Assembly: GCA_902363135.1 (NCBI GenBank)
Contig: CABIZF010000002.1
Coordinates: 124,001-188,000, forward strand
Source: Lachnospiraceae bacterium
Lineage (GTDB): Bacteria > Bacillota > Clostridia > Lachnospirales > Lachnospiraceae
Direction: 5' to 3'
DNA: 64,000 nt
In this document: positions 1-9,049 of the stretch, piece after piece
Position numbering within the stretch: position 1 is the stretch's first letter
Layout: each line of letters begins with the position of its first letter
Position numbers and translations under genes: made by a program
Notes under the pieces: generated by a model
What the model was told of the DNA's origin: nothing
What the model saw: the letters and a program-made list of their open reading frames with translations, nothing else
Database searches by the model: none

Positions 1-755
1 TGGACTCCAACCGGATCATCAATAACAACAAGCGCTATTACTGTGCATCTAAATATGAGATCGAGAATCTGTCAAAACCGGCCTACGATTACGCACCGGA
101 GGTGCTGCGGCTGACCGGACTGGCGCGCTATGACGGGCTGGTAAACCGTGATCAGAAGCAGATCCTGATCGCGCCGACGTGGAGGGCGTACATTGCGATG
201 CCGCCGGTCATGGGAAGCACGAGGCCGTACAATCCGGAATTTAAACAGACGGATTATTTTAAAATTTTTCAGTCCCTGCTGGAAAATGAGCGGCTTCAAA
301 AAGCGGCCGAAGAGGCAGGTTACCGGATTTTGTTTTTACTGCATCCGGTCATCAGTGCGCAGAAGGATGATTTTCAGGTGCATGGAAATGTGGAGCTTCT
401 CTCTGCGGCAGAGAGCAATTACGAGAAGCTGCTGACGGAGGCAAGCCTGATGGTGACAGATTATTCCGGGATCCAGTTTGACTTTGCGTATATGCGAAAG
501 CCGGTCGTCTATTTCCATCCGCCGAAGCTTCCTCCGCATTACGTGGAGGGCGGTTTCTTCTATGATACGATGGGATTCGGAGAGATCTGCACAGAGACGG
601 AACAGCTCGTCGATACGCTGATAGATTATTTGCAGCGCTCCTGTGCGCTGAAGGAATTTTACCGCGCGCGGCAGGATGCATTTTTTGCGTTTGACGATCA
701 TGAGAACTGCCGGCGGATCTTTGAGGATGCGTTGGAGTACCAGAGGAAGCGGTAG
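1..755 (+). CDS. CDP-glycerol glycerophosphotransferase family protein (3' part)
   Basis: The reading frame is open from the left edge (first whole codon at 3) to a TAG at 753-755, so about 250 C-terminal residues are visible and the start lies outside the window. The visible part has the marks of the TagF/TarB/TarF family: an ILIAPTWR strand, then LLHP, then the nucleotide-binding segment MVTDYSGIQFDFAYMRKPVV near the C-terminus. Family members transfer glycerol-phosphate or ribitol-phosphate from a CDP donor to a growing teichoic acid or related polymer at the inner face of the membrane. The next gene is a paralogue, and a cytidylyltransferase follows, which supports a role in a phospho-polyol wall polymer. 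Which polyol is transferred cannot be told from sequence. Confidence 0.85.
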   Translation, partial: DSNRIINNNKRYYCASKYEIENLSKPAYDYAPEVLRLTGLARYDGLVNRDQKQILIAPTWRAYIAMPPVMGSTRPYNPEFKQTDYFKIFQSLLENERLQKAAEEAGYRILFLLHPVISAQKDDFQVHGNVELLSAAESNYEKLLTEASLMVTDYSGIQFDFAYMRKPVVYFHPPKLPPHYVEGGFFYDTMGFGEICTETEQLVDTLIDYLQRSCALKEFYRARQDAFFAFDDHENCRRIFEDALEYQRKR

Positions 756-772
756 CACCGGTGGAAAACCGA

Positions 773-863
773 TAGTACATCATACTGCAAATAACTGCAC
801 CACATAACTTGCCTGAATTTCCATTCTGCGTTATTAGTCCAGTTATTTTTGTATGCTGTACTA
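773..863. repeat. Palindromic element A, short copy (A1)
   Basis: The 91 bp element begins TAGTACATCATACTGC and ends GTATGCTGTACTA. The end arms are imperfect inverted repeats of about 23 bp (774-797 against 840-862). Two longer copies lie at 9050-9212 and 29851-30012. This copy lacks their central palindrome of about 70 bp, and the loss lies between CAT-containing sequences. It sits between two co-directional CDP-glycerol transferase genes. It looks like a non-autonomous MITE/REP-like element; no transposase is present. Confidence 0.8.
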
Positions 864-884
864 GTAAGAAAGGCAGGGATACCT

Positions 885-2000
885 ATGTTCCGAATCAGAC
901 AATATATCAAAATGCTTCTGCAGAACGTGTGTCTGCCGATGCTCTATCGCTTCTGGGCGCGGCGCCCGGTGCAGAAGGGTAAAATACTGATGGCAGATGC
1001 GCATCACACAATGATGCCGTTTTCTATGCGGCGGATGTATGAAACACTAAAGGAAGAGGGAAAGGAACCAGAGCTGTTTGTGGCGGATTTCGGGACACTT
1101 GGATTTGGTGCTATGCTGCGCTTCCTTGTGCGTTTTATGCGGGCATATGCGACTGCGGAGTATGTGTTTATCTGTGACTACTTTCTCCCGGCGGCGTCCT
1201 GTAAAAAGCGTCCGGAGACGACGCTGGTACAGCTCTGGCATTCCTGTGGCCTGATGAAGAAGATCGCCTTTGATACCGGGGAGGACATTCCGAAAAATTA
1301 TCGGGGAAATATGTTTGGAAATTATTCGTATCTGACGATGAGTGCGCAGGTCTGTGTCCCGGTACATGCGCATGCTCTGCGTATTCCGCAGGAGCGGATC
1401 GTGGCGACGGGCATCAGCCGGACGGATTATTACTTTGATCCGAAATGGAATGCGCGCTGCCAAGAACAGTTTTATGCGCAGCATCCGGAGGCGGCAGGAA
1501 AAAAGATTGTTGTATGGGCGCCGACCTTTCGTGGGAATGCGGCACAGCCGTATCTTATCGGGCTTTCGGACATTCAAAGGGCGGCGGCTGCACTCGGAGA
1601 TGACTGGCAGCTGCTCATCAAGGCACATCCGCACATCGATGCACACGGCCGGGTATCCAATTGTACGATTCCGACGGAGGAGCTGTTTGCGGTGGCAGAT
1701 GTGCTGATTACCGATTATTCTTCAGTGATGTTTGATTATCTTCTTTACAAAAAGCCGCTTGTGTTGTTTTCTCCGGATCTTGCGGAGTATGAGGCAAAGC
1801 GGGGCTTTTATCTGGATTACCGGGGCATGCCGTTTCCGGTTGTGGAGGATGGCGGGGCGCTTGCCGGAGCGATTGAGGGAAGCGCGGCATACGCCGAAGC
1901 GCACCGGGCAGAGCAGGAGGCCTTTTGTCAAACCTATACCGGAGCGTGCGACGGGAAGGCGACAGAGCGGATTTTGAAGCTGATCGGATTGACATGCTGA
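885..2000 (+). CDS. CDP-glycerol glycerophosphotransferase family protein
   Basis: This 371-residue protein is a second TagF/TarF-type polyol-phosphate transferase. Family marks are the VQLWHSCGLMKKIAFDT segment (TagF-like WHG/WHS motif near residue 110), VVWAPTFRG, LIKAHPH and LITDYSSVMFDYLLYKKPLV. I chose the ATG at 885, which follows a purine-rich AAGAAAGGCAGGGA. The longer frame from a TTG at 849 begins inside repeat element A1 and is rejected. Its neighbour upstream is a paralogue and downstream is the IspD/TarI-like cytidylyltransferase, so the three probably act on one polymer: activation of the polyol phosphate followed by transfer. Acceptor and polyol are not determinable here. Confidence 0.85.
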   Translation: MFRIRQYIKMLLQNVCLPMLYRFWARRPVQKGKILMADAHHTMMPFSMRRMYETLKEEGKEPELFVADFGTLGFGAMLRFLVRFMRAYATAEYVFICDYFLPAASCKKRPETTLVQLWHSCGLMKKIAFDTGEDIPKNYRGNMFGNYSYLTMSAQVCVPVHAHALRIPQERIVATGISRTDYYFDPKWNARCQEQFYAQHPEAAGKKIVVWAPTFRGNAAQPYLIGLSDIQRAAAALGDDWQLLIKAHPHIDAHGRVSNCTIPTEELFAVADVLITDYSSVMFDYLLYKKPLVLFSPDLAEYEAKRGFYLDYRGMPFPVVEDGGALAGAIEGSAAYAEAHRAEQEAFCQTYTGACDGKATERILKLIGLTC

Positions 2001-2057
2001 GAAATCTTCAGTAATGATAAAGGGAAATGTGATAAATCAAAAGGAGGACAGGCGCAC

Positions 2058-2855
2058 ATGAATATTGCAATTATATTTGCAGGCGGAAGCGGAGTGCGGA
2101 TGGGAGCGGGTGTTCCGAAGCAGTTTCTTGAGATTAACGGGAAGCCGATTCTGATCCATACTCTGCAGCTGTTTGAGGAGCATGAGGAGATCGACCGGAT
2201 TTATCTGGCTATGAATGAGGATTATATCCGGTATGCGCAGCAGCTGGTGCTGGATTACCGGATTACGAAGATGGCGGCGATCGTGCCGGGAGGGGCGACT
2301 GCGCAGGATTCCATCTATCATGCGCTTCAGAGGGCAGCAAAAGAGAATCCGATGGATTCGATCGTCCTGATTCATGACGGTGTCCGCCCGGTCGTCGAAT
2401 ATGAAGTCATCAGTGAAAACATTGCATCGGTAAAGCGGTACGGAAGCGCGATTACATCGACGCAGTGCTATGAGACGATTTTGGTCAGTCACGATGGCTG
2501 CAGTGTGGATGATCTGCCATTGCGCAAGGAGAGCTACTCCGCACAGGCGCCGCAGAGCTTTTATCTGAAGGACATTATGGAGGCACATGAGGCGATCCGT
2601 AGGACGAACCCGGGCTATGAAAATATGGTCGATGCCTGCACGATTTACAATGCACTTGGCAAAAAGCCGCATATGGTTATGGGCAACCGTGGAAACATTA
2701 AGGTGACGACGCCGGAGGATGTGTATATGTTCCGTGCACTTTTGCAGTATAAGGAAAATGAGCAGGCATTTGGCTTCGGGCTGACAAACCGGCTGGCGGC
2801 GAAAATGAACCGATATAAGAAGAAGGATACGGATAGTACAGAGGATTGTAATTAA
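2058..2855 (+). CDS. IspD/TarI family cytidylyltransferase
   Basis: The 265-residue protein opens with IIFAGGSGVRMGAGVPKQF, the nucleotide-binding loop of IspD/TarI enzymes, and has HDGVRP (residues about 111-116) and IKVTTPEDVYMF. These enzymes couple CTP to methylerythritol phosphate (IspD) or ribitol-5-phosphate (TarI). The location directly after two CDP-polyol transferases, and the C-terminal extension after the TPED motif, favour a TarI-like role in supplying CDP-ribitol or a similar donor; this is inference. An AAAGGAGG ribosome-binding site lies 11 bases upstream of the ATG. No TarJ-type reductase is adjacent; the SDR protein downstream might fill that place, as a C-terminal SDR domain does in Haemophilus Bcs1-type enzymes. 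Confidence 0.8.
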   Translation: MNIAIIFAGGSGVRMGAGVPKQFLEINGKPILIHTLQLFEEHEEIDRIYLAMNEDYIRYAQQLVLDYRITKMAAIVPGGATAQDSIYHALQRAAKENPMDSIVLIHDGVRPVVEYEVISENIASVKRYGSAITSTQCYETILVSHDGCSVDDLPLRKESYSAQAPQSFYLKDIMEAHEAIRRTNPGYENMVDACTIYNALGKKPHMVMGNRGNIKVTTPEDVYMFRALLQYKENEQAFGFGLTNRLAAKMNRYKKKDTDSTEDCN

Positions 2856-2888
2856 CCATTTGTGGCATCGCGTGAATTTAACTGAATC

Positions 2889-3033
2889 AAGCAAGTCCCC
2901 TGCTTCAATTGCGCAAAGCAATAAGCAGTGGGTTGGGACTTGCTTGTATCAGGAGTGGTACAAGCCACTCCTGATAAGCTGCGAAGCAGCTATTCGGTTA
3001 TGAGCAAGTAGCGAAGCGGATTGCGAATATCCG
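2889..3033. repeat. Cluster of four hairpins in intergenic region
   Basis: Between the cytidylyltransferase and SDR genes four consecutive hairpins are visible: an 11 bp perfect stem AAGCAAGTCCC/GGGACTTGCTT (2889-2899 with 2935-2945) holding an inner CTGCTT/AAGCAG stem, a 12 bp perfect stem TATCAGGAGTGG (2947-2976), AGCTGC-gaa-GCAGCT (2977-2991) and CGGAT/ATCCG (3017-3033). No U-tract follows, so simple termination is unlikely. The core CAATTGCGCAAAGCAATAAG recurs near 13190 (CAATTGTGCAAAGCAGTAAG), which points to a dispersed repeat. Confidence 0.65.
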
Positions 3034-3127
3034 GTTGACCGTAAGAGGTGTACCAGATGGACAAAAAGCCAGAACAGGAAATGTGCAGGAATCAGAAACG
3101 AATTGTGGATAAGAAGGAGAAATTGGC

Positions 3128-4201
3128 ATGAGACAGTGGACAGAGGATGAAATACTGCAGCAGGATCTGGAACGGATCGCCGCAGATGACAGCATCGACT
3201 GGGAAAAGCTGCGAGGGGCACGGATTCTCGTGACCGGTGCGACCGGACTGATCGGCGGACTCGTGGCAAAAGCACTGATTGCGGCCGGAGAGGCGCGGGA
3301 TCTGAAGCTTCATGTGCTGGCAGTTGTGCGCAGTAAGGAGAAGGCAAAGCAGCAGCTGAGTGCATTTCTGGAATATGGACTGGAGCTGATCGTCGGGGAT
3401 GTCCTCTCGTCGCTTCCGGTGGAAGAGCCGGTCGATTATATCTTCCACGGAGCGAGTGTGACAGCTTCGAAGGATTTCGTGGAGCATCCGGTGGAGACAA
3501 TTCTGACGACATTAAAAGGGACAGAGCATCTGCTGGAGCTGGCGCGCGAAAAGCAGGTAAAAGGAATGGTCTACCTTTCGTCTATGGAAGCCTATGGCGT
3601 GGTCGATCCGGAACATTATAATGTAAAAGAGACGGACTATGGCTATATTGATCCGCTGCAGGTGCGAAGCAGCTATTCGGAAGGAAAACGGATGGCGGAG
3701 GGACTCTGCGGAGCTTACGCGCATGAGTATCACGTACCGGTGAAGACAGCCCGGCTGGCACAGACCTTTGGTGCCGGCATTTCAAGGCAGGAGAACCGTG
3801 TCTTTGCGCAGATGGCGCGCAGTATTCTGAAGGGTGAGGATATTGTGCTGCACACAGACGGAAGCAAAGCTCATTGTTACTGCTATACCTCTGATGCCGT
3901 ACGCGGTTTGCTGACGATCCTGCTTGAAGGAAAGGCGGGAGAGGCTTATAATGTTTCAAATGAGGCGACCTTCGGAACGATCCGGGAGATGGCGGAAATG
4001 CTCGTCCGCAATTATCCAAAGAGCGGGTCAGAGCTTATATTTGATATTCCGGAGGATGTCGCGAAGCTGGGCTATGCGCCGACCTCGCGGATGCTGATCA
4101 ATGCCGGAAAGCTGCACAGTCTCGGCTGGGTGCCGGAATATGACCTGCCACAGATGTTTGAGCGGCTGCTTGCAAGCATGCGCGCGTGGGAAAAGGAATA
4201 A
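3128..4201 (+). CDS. NAD(P)-dependent epimerase/dehydratase (extended SDR)
   Basis: The 357-residue protein is an extended short-chain dehydrogenase. It has the Rossmann motif VTGATGLIGG (residues about 35-44), FHGASVTAS, the catalytic Ser region YLSSMEAYG, and the YxxxK pair in SSYSEGKRMAE. The remainder fits NDP-sugar epimerase/dehydratase folds, for example RVFAQMARSILKGEDIVLHTDGSKAHCYCYTSD cut into its usual blocks. An AAGGAG site precedes the ATG. The gene follows the cytidylyltransferase and precedes two further SDR-like genes, so it probably makes or reduces a sugar or polyol nucleotide for the polymer. The substrate is unknown; a ribulose-phosphate reductase-like role is one possibility. 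Confidence 0.8.
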   Translation: MRQWTEDEILQQDLERIAADDSIDWEKLRGARILVTGATGLIGGLVAKALIAAGEARDLKLHVLAVVRSKEKAKQQLSAFLEYGLELIVGDVLSSLPVEEPVDYIFHGASVTASKDFVEHPVETILTTLKGTEHLLELAREKQVKGMVYLSSMEAYGVVDPEHYNVKETDYGYIDPLQVRSSYSEGKRMAEGLCGAYAHEYHVPVKTARLAQTFGAGISRQENRVFAQMARSILKGEDIVLHTDGSKAHCYCYTSDAVRGLLTILLEGKAGEAYNVSNEATFGTIREMAEMLVRNYPKSGSELIFDIPEDVAKLGYAPTSRMLINAGKLHSLGWVPEYDLPQMFERLLASMRAWEKE

Positions 4202-4228
4202 GGAACAACAGGGAATCGAGGAGTATAG

Positions 4229-5290
4229 ATGGAGAACACAGGTGAAGCGATCTGGAAATCCTTTTCAGAGAAGGGGATTGTGCTGGCCGGAATTGACGGG
4301 CCGGAATATCAGGCTTTTTTTCAGAGTCTGGTGCGCGTCAGTCAGACGAGCAGGGCAGGCTTTCGCGTGCTGGATGGCGTGGAGAATGTGCAGGATGGGG
4401 ACTATGTGCTTTTGTTTGCACGTCCGACGATAGCGGAACATCTGCCGTCTGCACAGAAGAAACGGAGCGGGGCCGCGGCCAGGAGACGGCGGGAGGCCGG
4501 GAAAAAAGAAAACAAAGACTGGAGCACGCCGTTTGAAGAGGCGGAGCATCCTGCCGGATGGGAAAAACCATCAGGACTCTGGAAGCAGGCGGGCGAGGAC
4601 TGGGAGGAGACACTGCAGCTTCTTTCTCAGCTGCAGAGCCTTGCAAAGACAAGACCGGCCGCGGTGCTTTTAATTTCCGGAAATGAGGTTTACGGCAAAT
4701 GCTTTGGGACGCCGCACGCGCTCCGGGAGGAGGAGCTGGGCTATATATCCCATACTGCGGGAAGCGATATCCGGGCACAGTGCATGCGGACGGCGGAGCA
4801 TTTCGCCTGTGCACTGGCGCAAGATGGGCTGCCGGTTCGAATCGGGAGAATGGGACAGCTTTCGGAGGAATTGCCGCAGGGACTTCTGGAAACCTGTGCG
4901 AAGATTCTTTTATATGGTGCAGATGCGGAAATTTATAACCTGCCGTGTGAACAACCGGATCTGTCTGAGGAAACTGTTTCGCAGCTATTTGATCAGGCAG
5001 ATGAGTCGGGAGAGATCACGGTGCCTGTGTCTGAACAGCCGGGTACAACGAAAGCTTCAGAGACCCCGGTACGTCCGGCAGCAGACCGGAAGATTGTCTC
5101 TTTCCAGAAAAAGGCAGAGGCGATGCATCGACTCACCCTGCAGCCTGCAGAGGTGAAGAAATCCGGTGTGCAGGTGAAGACCTATACAGAGCCGGGCACG
5201 GCGGCTGCGGGGGATCGATCCGTTCTTGCCCCGATGCCGATTGTGACAGATACCGGGAAAGCACTCTTTAAATGTGATCTGGAAAAGTAA
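4229..5290 (+). CDS. Degenerate SDR-like protein, catalytic residues lost
   Basis: The 353-residue protein aligns by eye with the SDR upstream but has lost its working parts. The N-terminal Rossmann glycines are replaced (GIVLAGIDGPEYQ), and a low-complexity basic stretch (about residues 75-100) follows. The Ser/Tyr segment survives as LLISGNEVYGK, while the YxxxK position reads IRAQCMRTAEHFAC without a lysine. The C-terminus (about 270-353) is a long tail without a recognised domain. The frame is open with a GAGGAG site and sits between two related genes with short gaps (27 and 8 bases), so it is probably expressed. A non-catalytic partner of the neighbouring SDR or SDR-LicD protein is a reasonable inference; no function is established. 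Confidence 0.6.
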   Translation: MENTGEAIWKSFSEKGIVLAGIDGPEYQAFFQSLVRVSQTSRAGFRVLDGVENVQDGDYVLLFARPTIAEHLPSAQKKRSGAAARRRREAGKKENKDWSTPFEEAEHPAGWEKPSGLWKQAGEDWEETLQLLSQLQSLAKTRPAAVLLISGNEVYGKCFGTPHALREEELGYISHTAGSDIRAQCMRTAEHFACALAQDGLPVRIGRMGQLSEELPQGLLETCAKILLYGADAEIYNLPCEQPDLSEETVSQLFDQADESGEITVPVSEQPGTTKASETPVRPAADRKIVSFQKKAEAMHRLTLQPAEVKKSGVQVKTYTEPGTAAAGDRSVLAPMPIVTDTGKALFKCDLEK

Positions 5291-5298
5291 GGAGAATT

Positions 5299-7197
5299 AT
5301 GTTACTTCGGGATTTTTTAAATGAATTTGAACTGGACTGGGCGCAGGCGGCGGTGCGTTCCGGGCAGATTCCGCAGCGCTCCTTAAAGGGGGCAAGGATC
5401 TTGCTTGCAGGAGACCAGATGGAACTGCAGGAGGCAATTGCCTGGTCTTTTATGGCCTGGAATGATGAGAAGCACAGTGACGTAAAGGTCGCAGAGGCAG
5501 CGATACAGGCAGATGGCACACTTACGGTGACGCATTCGTTTACTACAGAGCCGATTACAGGCGTGACGGCGGATTATGTGATCCTGACCGGCCTTTGCTG
5601 TGCGCAGGTGCCGCAGACACCGCCGGAGCAGCTGGAATATCTGCAGACGTTCGGTGCGTTGGCTGATGGTGTTTGCCGCCTGAACTGTAAGCGCATTTTA
5701 CTTTTGTCAGATGGCCGGGTATATGGGGCGCTTCCGCCGGAGTTTGCCGCGTCAGAATACGAAGCCGGGAAGACAGATGTCGCAGCAGAACCATTTTCAG
5801 AGCAGTATCTGCTGCAGGCGATGGAGAGTCTGCTTATATCAAAGGCGAGAGCGGCGGGGAAGAGCTGCAGTATTTTGCGTACCGGACGAATGTATGGCGC
5901 ATGCCTTCCGCTCAAAGAACACACGGCGTTTACGATGGCAAAATATACGGCAATGGAAATGGAGCAGCCACTGATGCTCTCAGCAGTCCGTTCCTCCTAT
6001 GTGAGCATCCATGATGTGCTCACGGCGATCCAGTTTGTGCTCACGGTGTGTCCGGAAAATAAAATTTTCAACGTAAAAGGAAAGGATTCGGATCAGTCTC
6101 CGGCTCAGCTGGCGATTCTCCTCTATCAGAACTTCCCAAAGCAGTGTCGGATCAATCAGATTGAGCACGGAGCAGAGTCGGAAAATGGTGCCAGACCCGG
6201 AGAAATGAGACCGGTAGAAGAACCACAGGAGAGTGGGAGCATGCTCAATACGCAATTGATTGAGCATTACGGTTATGAGCCACAGATTTCCGTGGAGGAT
6301 GGGCTGATCATCCTGGTAAAGTATCTGCAGCATACAGATGAGGTGTTTATTTTTGACAATACCTATCTGGGTAAGCTGAAGAAGGTACAGGAAATATTGC
6401 TCGGCTACCTGCTGGAAATCGACCGGATCTGCCGGAAGTATGACATCCGGTATTTTCTTGCCGGAGGTACCCTGCTTGGAGCAATCCGCCATCACGGGTT
6501 TATTCCGTGGGACGACGATGCGGACGTCATGATGCTCCGGGAGGACTATGATCGCTTTATGCAGGTCGTACAGAAGGAGCTTCCGGAAAATATTTTTGTA
6601 CAGGTTCCGGAGACGGAGAAGGGCAATCACAATCCGTTCACGAAGCTTCGGATTAACGATACGATGTTTGCCACGGAATTTACCGGGCATTTCATGGATA
6701 TGCACAACGGCATTTTCTTTGATGTGCTCGCACATGACCAGACCGGCAATCACCGGTGGTCACAGAAGCTGCACCTCATGCTTACAATGCTCAGCCGTTC
6801 TATTGTGTTCAATAAATGGGGGAATACCGATATCAAGAGCGGCGGCAATCATCCGGTGATCTGCAGGATCGTCGACCATGTGAAGTATCTTATTCCGATG
6901 CCGTTTGCCGAGTGGGCACAGAAGAAGGCACTGACCTTTTTCCAAAATCGCAATACGGACTATCTGTACGACGGCATGGGCCGAAATCTGAAACGCGGCG
7001 CATTTCCGAAGAGCTGGCTGATGGAGACCGTATATGTGGATTTTGAGGGGTACAAATTCCCGGTTCCGAAGGAGTATGATCAGTATCTGACCTGGCTGTA
7101 CGGCGATTATATGCAGATGATACCGGTCAGTGCAAGAAGAACGAGTCACAGTATCGTGCTCACGGATCTGGGAGCATATGGGGATTTTAAAATCTGA
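5299..7197 (+). CDS. SDR-like / LicD phosphotransferase fusion protein
   Basis: The 632-residue protein has two parts. Residues 1 to about 345 resemble an SDR epimerase with weak active-site conservation (LLLSDGRVYGALPPEF where SSxxVYG is usual). Residues about 355-632 form a LicD domain, shown by YDIRYFLAGGTLLGAIRHHG, IPWDDDADVMMLREDYD and DVLAHDQT. LicD proteins transfer phosphorylcholine or other phospho-substituents onto teichoic acids and glycans. The AAGGAG site is 8 bases after the previous stop, and a strong terminator follows at 7204, so this is the last gene of the polymer operon. The fusion links a probable nucleotide-sugar or scaffold domain to a transferase; the group transferred is not known. 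Confidence 0.8.
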   Translation: MLLRDFLNEFELDWAQAAVRSGQIPQRSLKGARILLAGDQMELQEAIAWSFMAWNDEKHSDVKVAEAAIQADGTLTVTHSFTTEPITGVTADYVILTGLCCAQVPQTPPEQLEYLQTFGALADGVCRLNCKRILLLSDGRVYGALPPEFAASEYEAGKTDVAAEPFSEQYLLQAMESLLISKARAAGKSCSILRTGRMYGACLPLKEHTAFTMAKYTAMEMEQPLMLSAVRSSYVSIHDVLTAIQFVLTVCPENKIFNVKGKDSDQSPAQLAILLYQNFPKQCRINQIEHGAESENGARPGEMRPVEEPQESGSMLNTQLIEHYGYEPQISVEDGLIILVKYLQHTDEVFIFDNTYLGKLKKVQEILLGYLLEIDRICRKYDIRYFLAGGTLLGAIRHHGFIPWDDDADVMMLREDYDRFMQVVQKELPENIFVQVPETEKGNHNPFTKLRINDTMFATEFTGHFMDMHNGIFFDVLAHDQTGNHRWSQKLHLMLTMLSRSIVFNKWGNTDIKSGGNHPVICRIVDHVKYLIPMPFAEWAQKKALTFFQNRNTDYLYDGMGRNLKRGAFPKSWLMETVYVDFEGYKFPVPKEYDQYLTWLYGDYMQMIPVSARRTSHSIVLTDLGAYGDFKI

Positions 7198-7203
7198 TTT
7201 ATG

Positions 7204-7249
7204 GCTGCTGTTTCATTCCGGAAATAGATGGAAGAAACGGCAGCTTTTT
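7204..7249 (+). terminator. Rho-independent terminator after the SDR-LicD gene
   Basis: Stem arms are GCTGCTGTTTC (7204-7214) and GAAACGGCAGC (7234-7244), followed by five T. A TATAAT box lies directly after it at 7252-7257, without a good -35, and may serve the dehydratase gene. Confidence 0.8.
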
Positions 7250-7296
7250 GCTATAATAAAGGTATCAGGAAACAAAACAGATTGGGAGGGGTTTAT

Positions 7297-9009
7297 ATGA
7301 TACGTAGCAGTAAGGAGCGCCTTTTGTGGGCGCAGTTTGATGCCCTGCAGCTGGGGAGCGGATGGGATGAGGAGGACATCGAAAAGCCGCAGATATTGGT
7401 TGAGGATGTGTTTGGGGACAGCCATCCGGGCAGTGTCCATCTGAACCAGGTCAGTGAGCAGGTGGCATACGGAATTTATGAAAAGGGAGGAAAGCCGGGA
7501 CATTTTCACGTGACGGATATTTGCGACGGCTGCGCACAGGGACATGACGGAATGAACCTGATTCTGGCATCGAGAGAAGTGATCTGCGATATGGTCGAGA
7601 TGCATGCGGGATATGTTCCGTGGGATGGCATGGTGCTTTCTTCTTCGTGTGACAAATCCATACCGGCGCATTTAAAAGCAATGGCGCGGGTCAATATTCC
7701 GGCTGTTTTTGTGCCGGGAGGAAGCATGCGTCCGGGACCGAATCAGACGACCTCTCTTGTCGCCGGGGATATTTCTCTGCGCCAGAAGCGTAAGGACGCG
7801 ATCACACCGGCAGAGATCCGGAATTATAAGCGGACCGGCTGCCCGTCTGTGGGTGCCTGCACCTTTATGGGTACGGCAAGCACGATGCAGTGTATGGCGG
7901 AGGCACTGGGGCTTGCGCTTCCGGGCAGTGCACTTGTACCGGCAACGATGAGTGAGCTGCAGTTTTTTGCAAGAAGAGCCGGGCGCACGATTATGGAGCT
8001 CGTCAGACGAAATATCCGTCCAATCGACATTCTGACGCCGCAGGCTTTTCGCAATGCAATTATCGTACACAGCGCGATCGGCGGTTCGACCAACGGCCTG
8101 ATCCATCTGCCGGCAATCGCGAAAGAGCTGGGCATGGAGCTGGATCCGGAGCTGTTTAATGAGATCAATCCAAAGATTCCGCATATCGGAAATATCAATC
8201 CGAGCGGGAAGCACCTGACGGAATCCTTCTGGTTTGCAGGCGGCATTCCGCGCGTGCAGCGGATGCTGGCAGATTATCTGGATCTGGATGTGATGACGGT
8301 GACCGGAAAGACGCTTGGTGAAAATTTGGAGGAGCTGGAGAAAAATTCATTCTTTGAGACCGGGGAGGGTTATCTGCACAACTATGGTCTGCAGGTGGAG
8401 GATGTCATCACTCCTTTGGAGACGACGGAAGAAATGGGAAGTATCGCGGTGCTGAAGGGCAATCTGGCTCCGGAAGGAGCCGTTGTCAAATATTCTGCCT
8501 GTGAAAAGAGTATGCGGTCTCACAAAGGTCGTGCGGTCGTGTTTGACTGTGAGGAGGACGCACATGCGGCGGTTGTGAACAATGAGATCAATCCGGGTGA
8601 AATCCTTGTGATTCGGTATGAGGGTCCGCGCGGCAGCGGCATGCCGGAGATGCTGATGACGACAGAGGCAATCGTCTGCGACCATCGTCTGAATGGACAT
8701 GTTTCGCTGATCACAGACGGGCGGTTTTCCGGTGCCACAAGAGGTGCCGCAATCGGCCACGTCTCTCCGGAGGCCGCGGTCGGAGGCCCGATTGCCTATG
8801 TAAAGACCGGGGATATTCTGGCGTATGACGTGGAAAAGCGGACGATCAATATCGTAGGAATTGCCGGAGAGGAATGCACGGCTGAGGCAGTGGAGACTGT
8901 CATGGCGCAGCGAAGAAATGAAATGGTTCTGAAAAAGAGAGCCTATAAAGGTGTTTTGAAGCGGTACACCGAAATGGCAGATTCGGCAATGAAGGGCGCA
9001 GGCTACTGA
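7297..9009 (+). CDS. IlvD/Edd family sugar-acid dehydratase
   Basis: The 570-residue protein is an Fe-S dependent dehydratase of the dihydroxyacid/phosphogluconate dehydratase family. Cluster and metal motifs are [25 protein letters not shown] and [19 protein letters not shown]. The C-terminal half has [13 protein letters not shown] and [13 protein letters not shown]. The partner gene downstream is a YagE/YjhH-like aldolase rather than any branched-chain amino acid gene, so a pentonate or other sugar-acid dehydratase (YagF/YjhG-like) is more likely than IlvD proper; that is inference from context. I chose the ATG at 7297 after GGGAGGGG; an in-frame ATG at 7228 lies inside the preceding terminator. 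Confidence 0.8.
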   Translation: MIRSSKERLLWAQFDALQLGSGWDEEDIEKPQILVEDVFGDSHPGSVHLNQVSEQVAYGIYEKGGKPGHFHVTDICDGCAQGHDGMNLILASREVICDMVEMHAGYVPWDGMVLSSSCDKSIPAHLKAMARVNIPAVFVPGGSMRPGPNQTTSLVAGDISLRQKRKDAITPAEIRNYKRTGCPSVGACTFMGTASTMQCMAEALGLALPGSALVPATMSELQFFARRAGRTIMELVRRNIRPIDILTPQAFRNAIIVHSAIGGSTNGLIHLPAIAKELGMELDPELFNEINPKIPHIGNINPSGKHLTESFWFAGGIPRVQRMLADYLDLDVMTVTGKTLGENLEELEKNSFFETGEGYLHNYGLQVEDVITPLETTEEMGSIAVLKGNLAPEGAVVKYSACEKSMRSHKGRAVVFDCEEDAHAAVVNNEINPGEILVIRYEGPRGSGMPEMLMTTEAIVCDHRLNGHVSLITDGRFSGATRGAAIGHVSPEAAVGGPIAYVKTGDILAYDVEKRTINIVGIAGEECTAEAVETVMAQRRNEMVLKKRAYKGVLKRYTEMADSAMKGAGY

Positions 9010-9049
9010 TCGTTGTGCAGCGACTGTGTTCATGAGCAAGTAGCGAAGC

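Noticed and set aside
849..884. N-terminal extension of the second glycerophosphotransferase from a TTG
   Set aside because: The codons come from the right end of element A1, and the ATG at 885 has a ribosome-binding site. The same artefact occurs at 9198 for the aldolase.
7297..9009. Branched-chain amino acid dihydroxyacid dehydratase IlvD
   Set aside because: No ilv or leu gene is near, and the partner is a keto-deoxy-acid aldolase; a sugar-acid dehydratase is the better call, though not proven.
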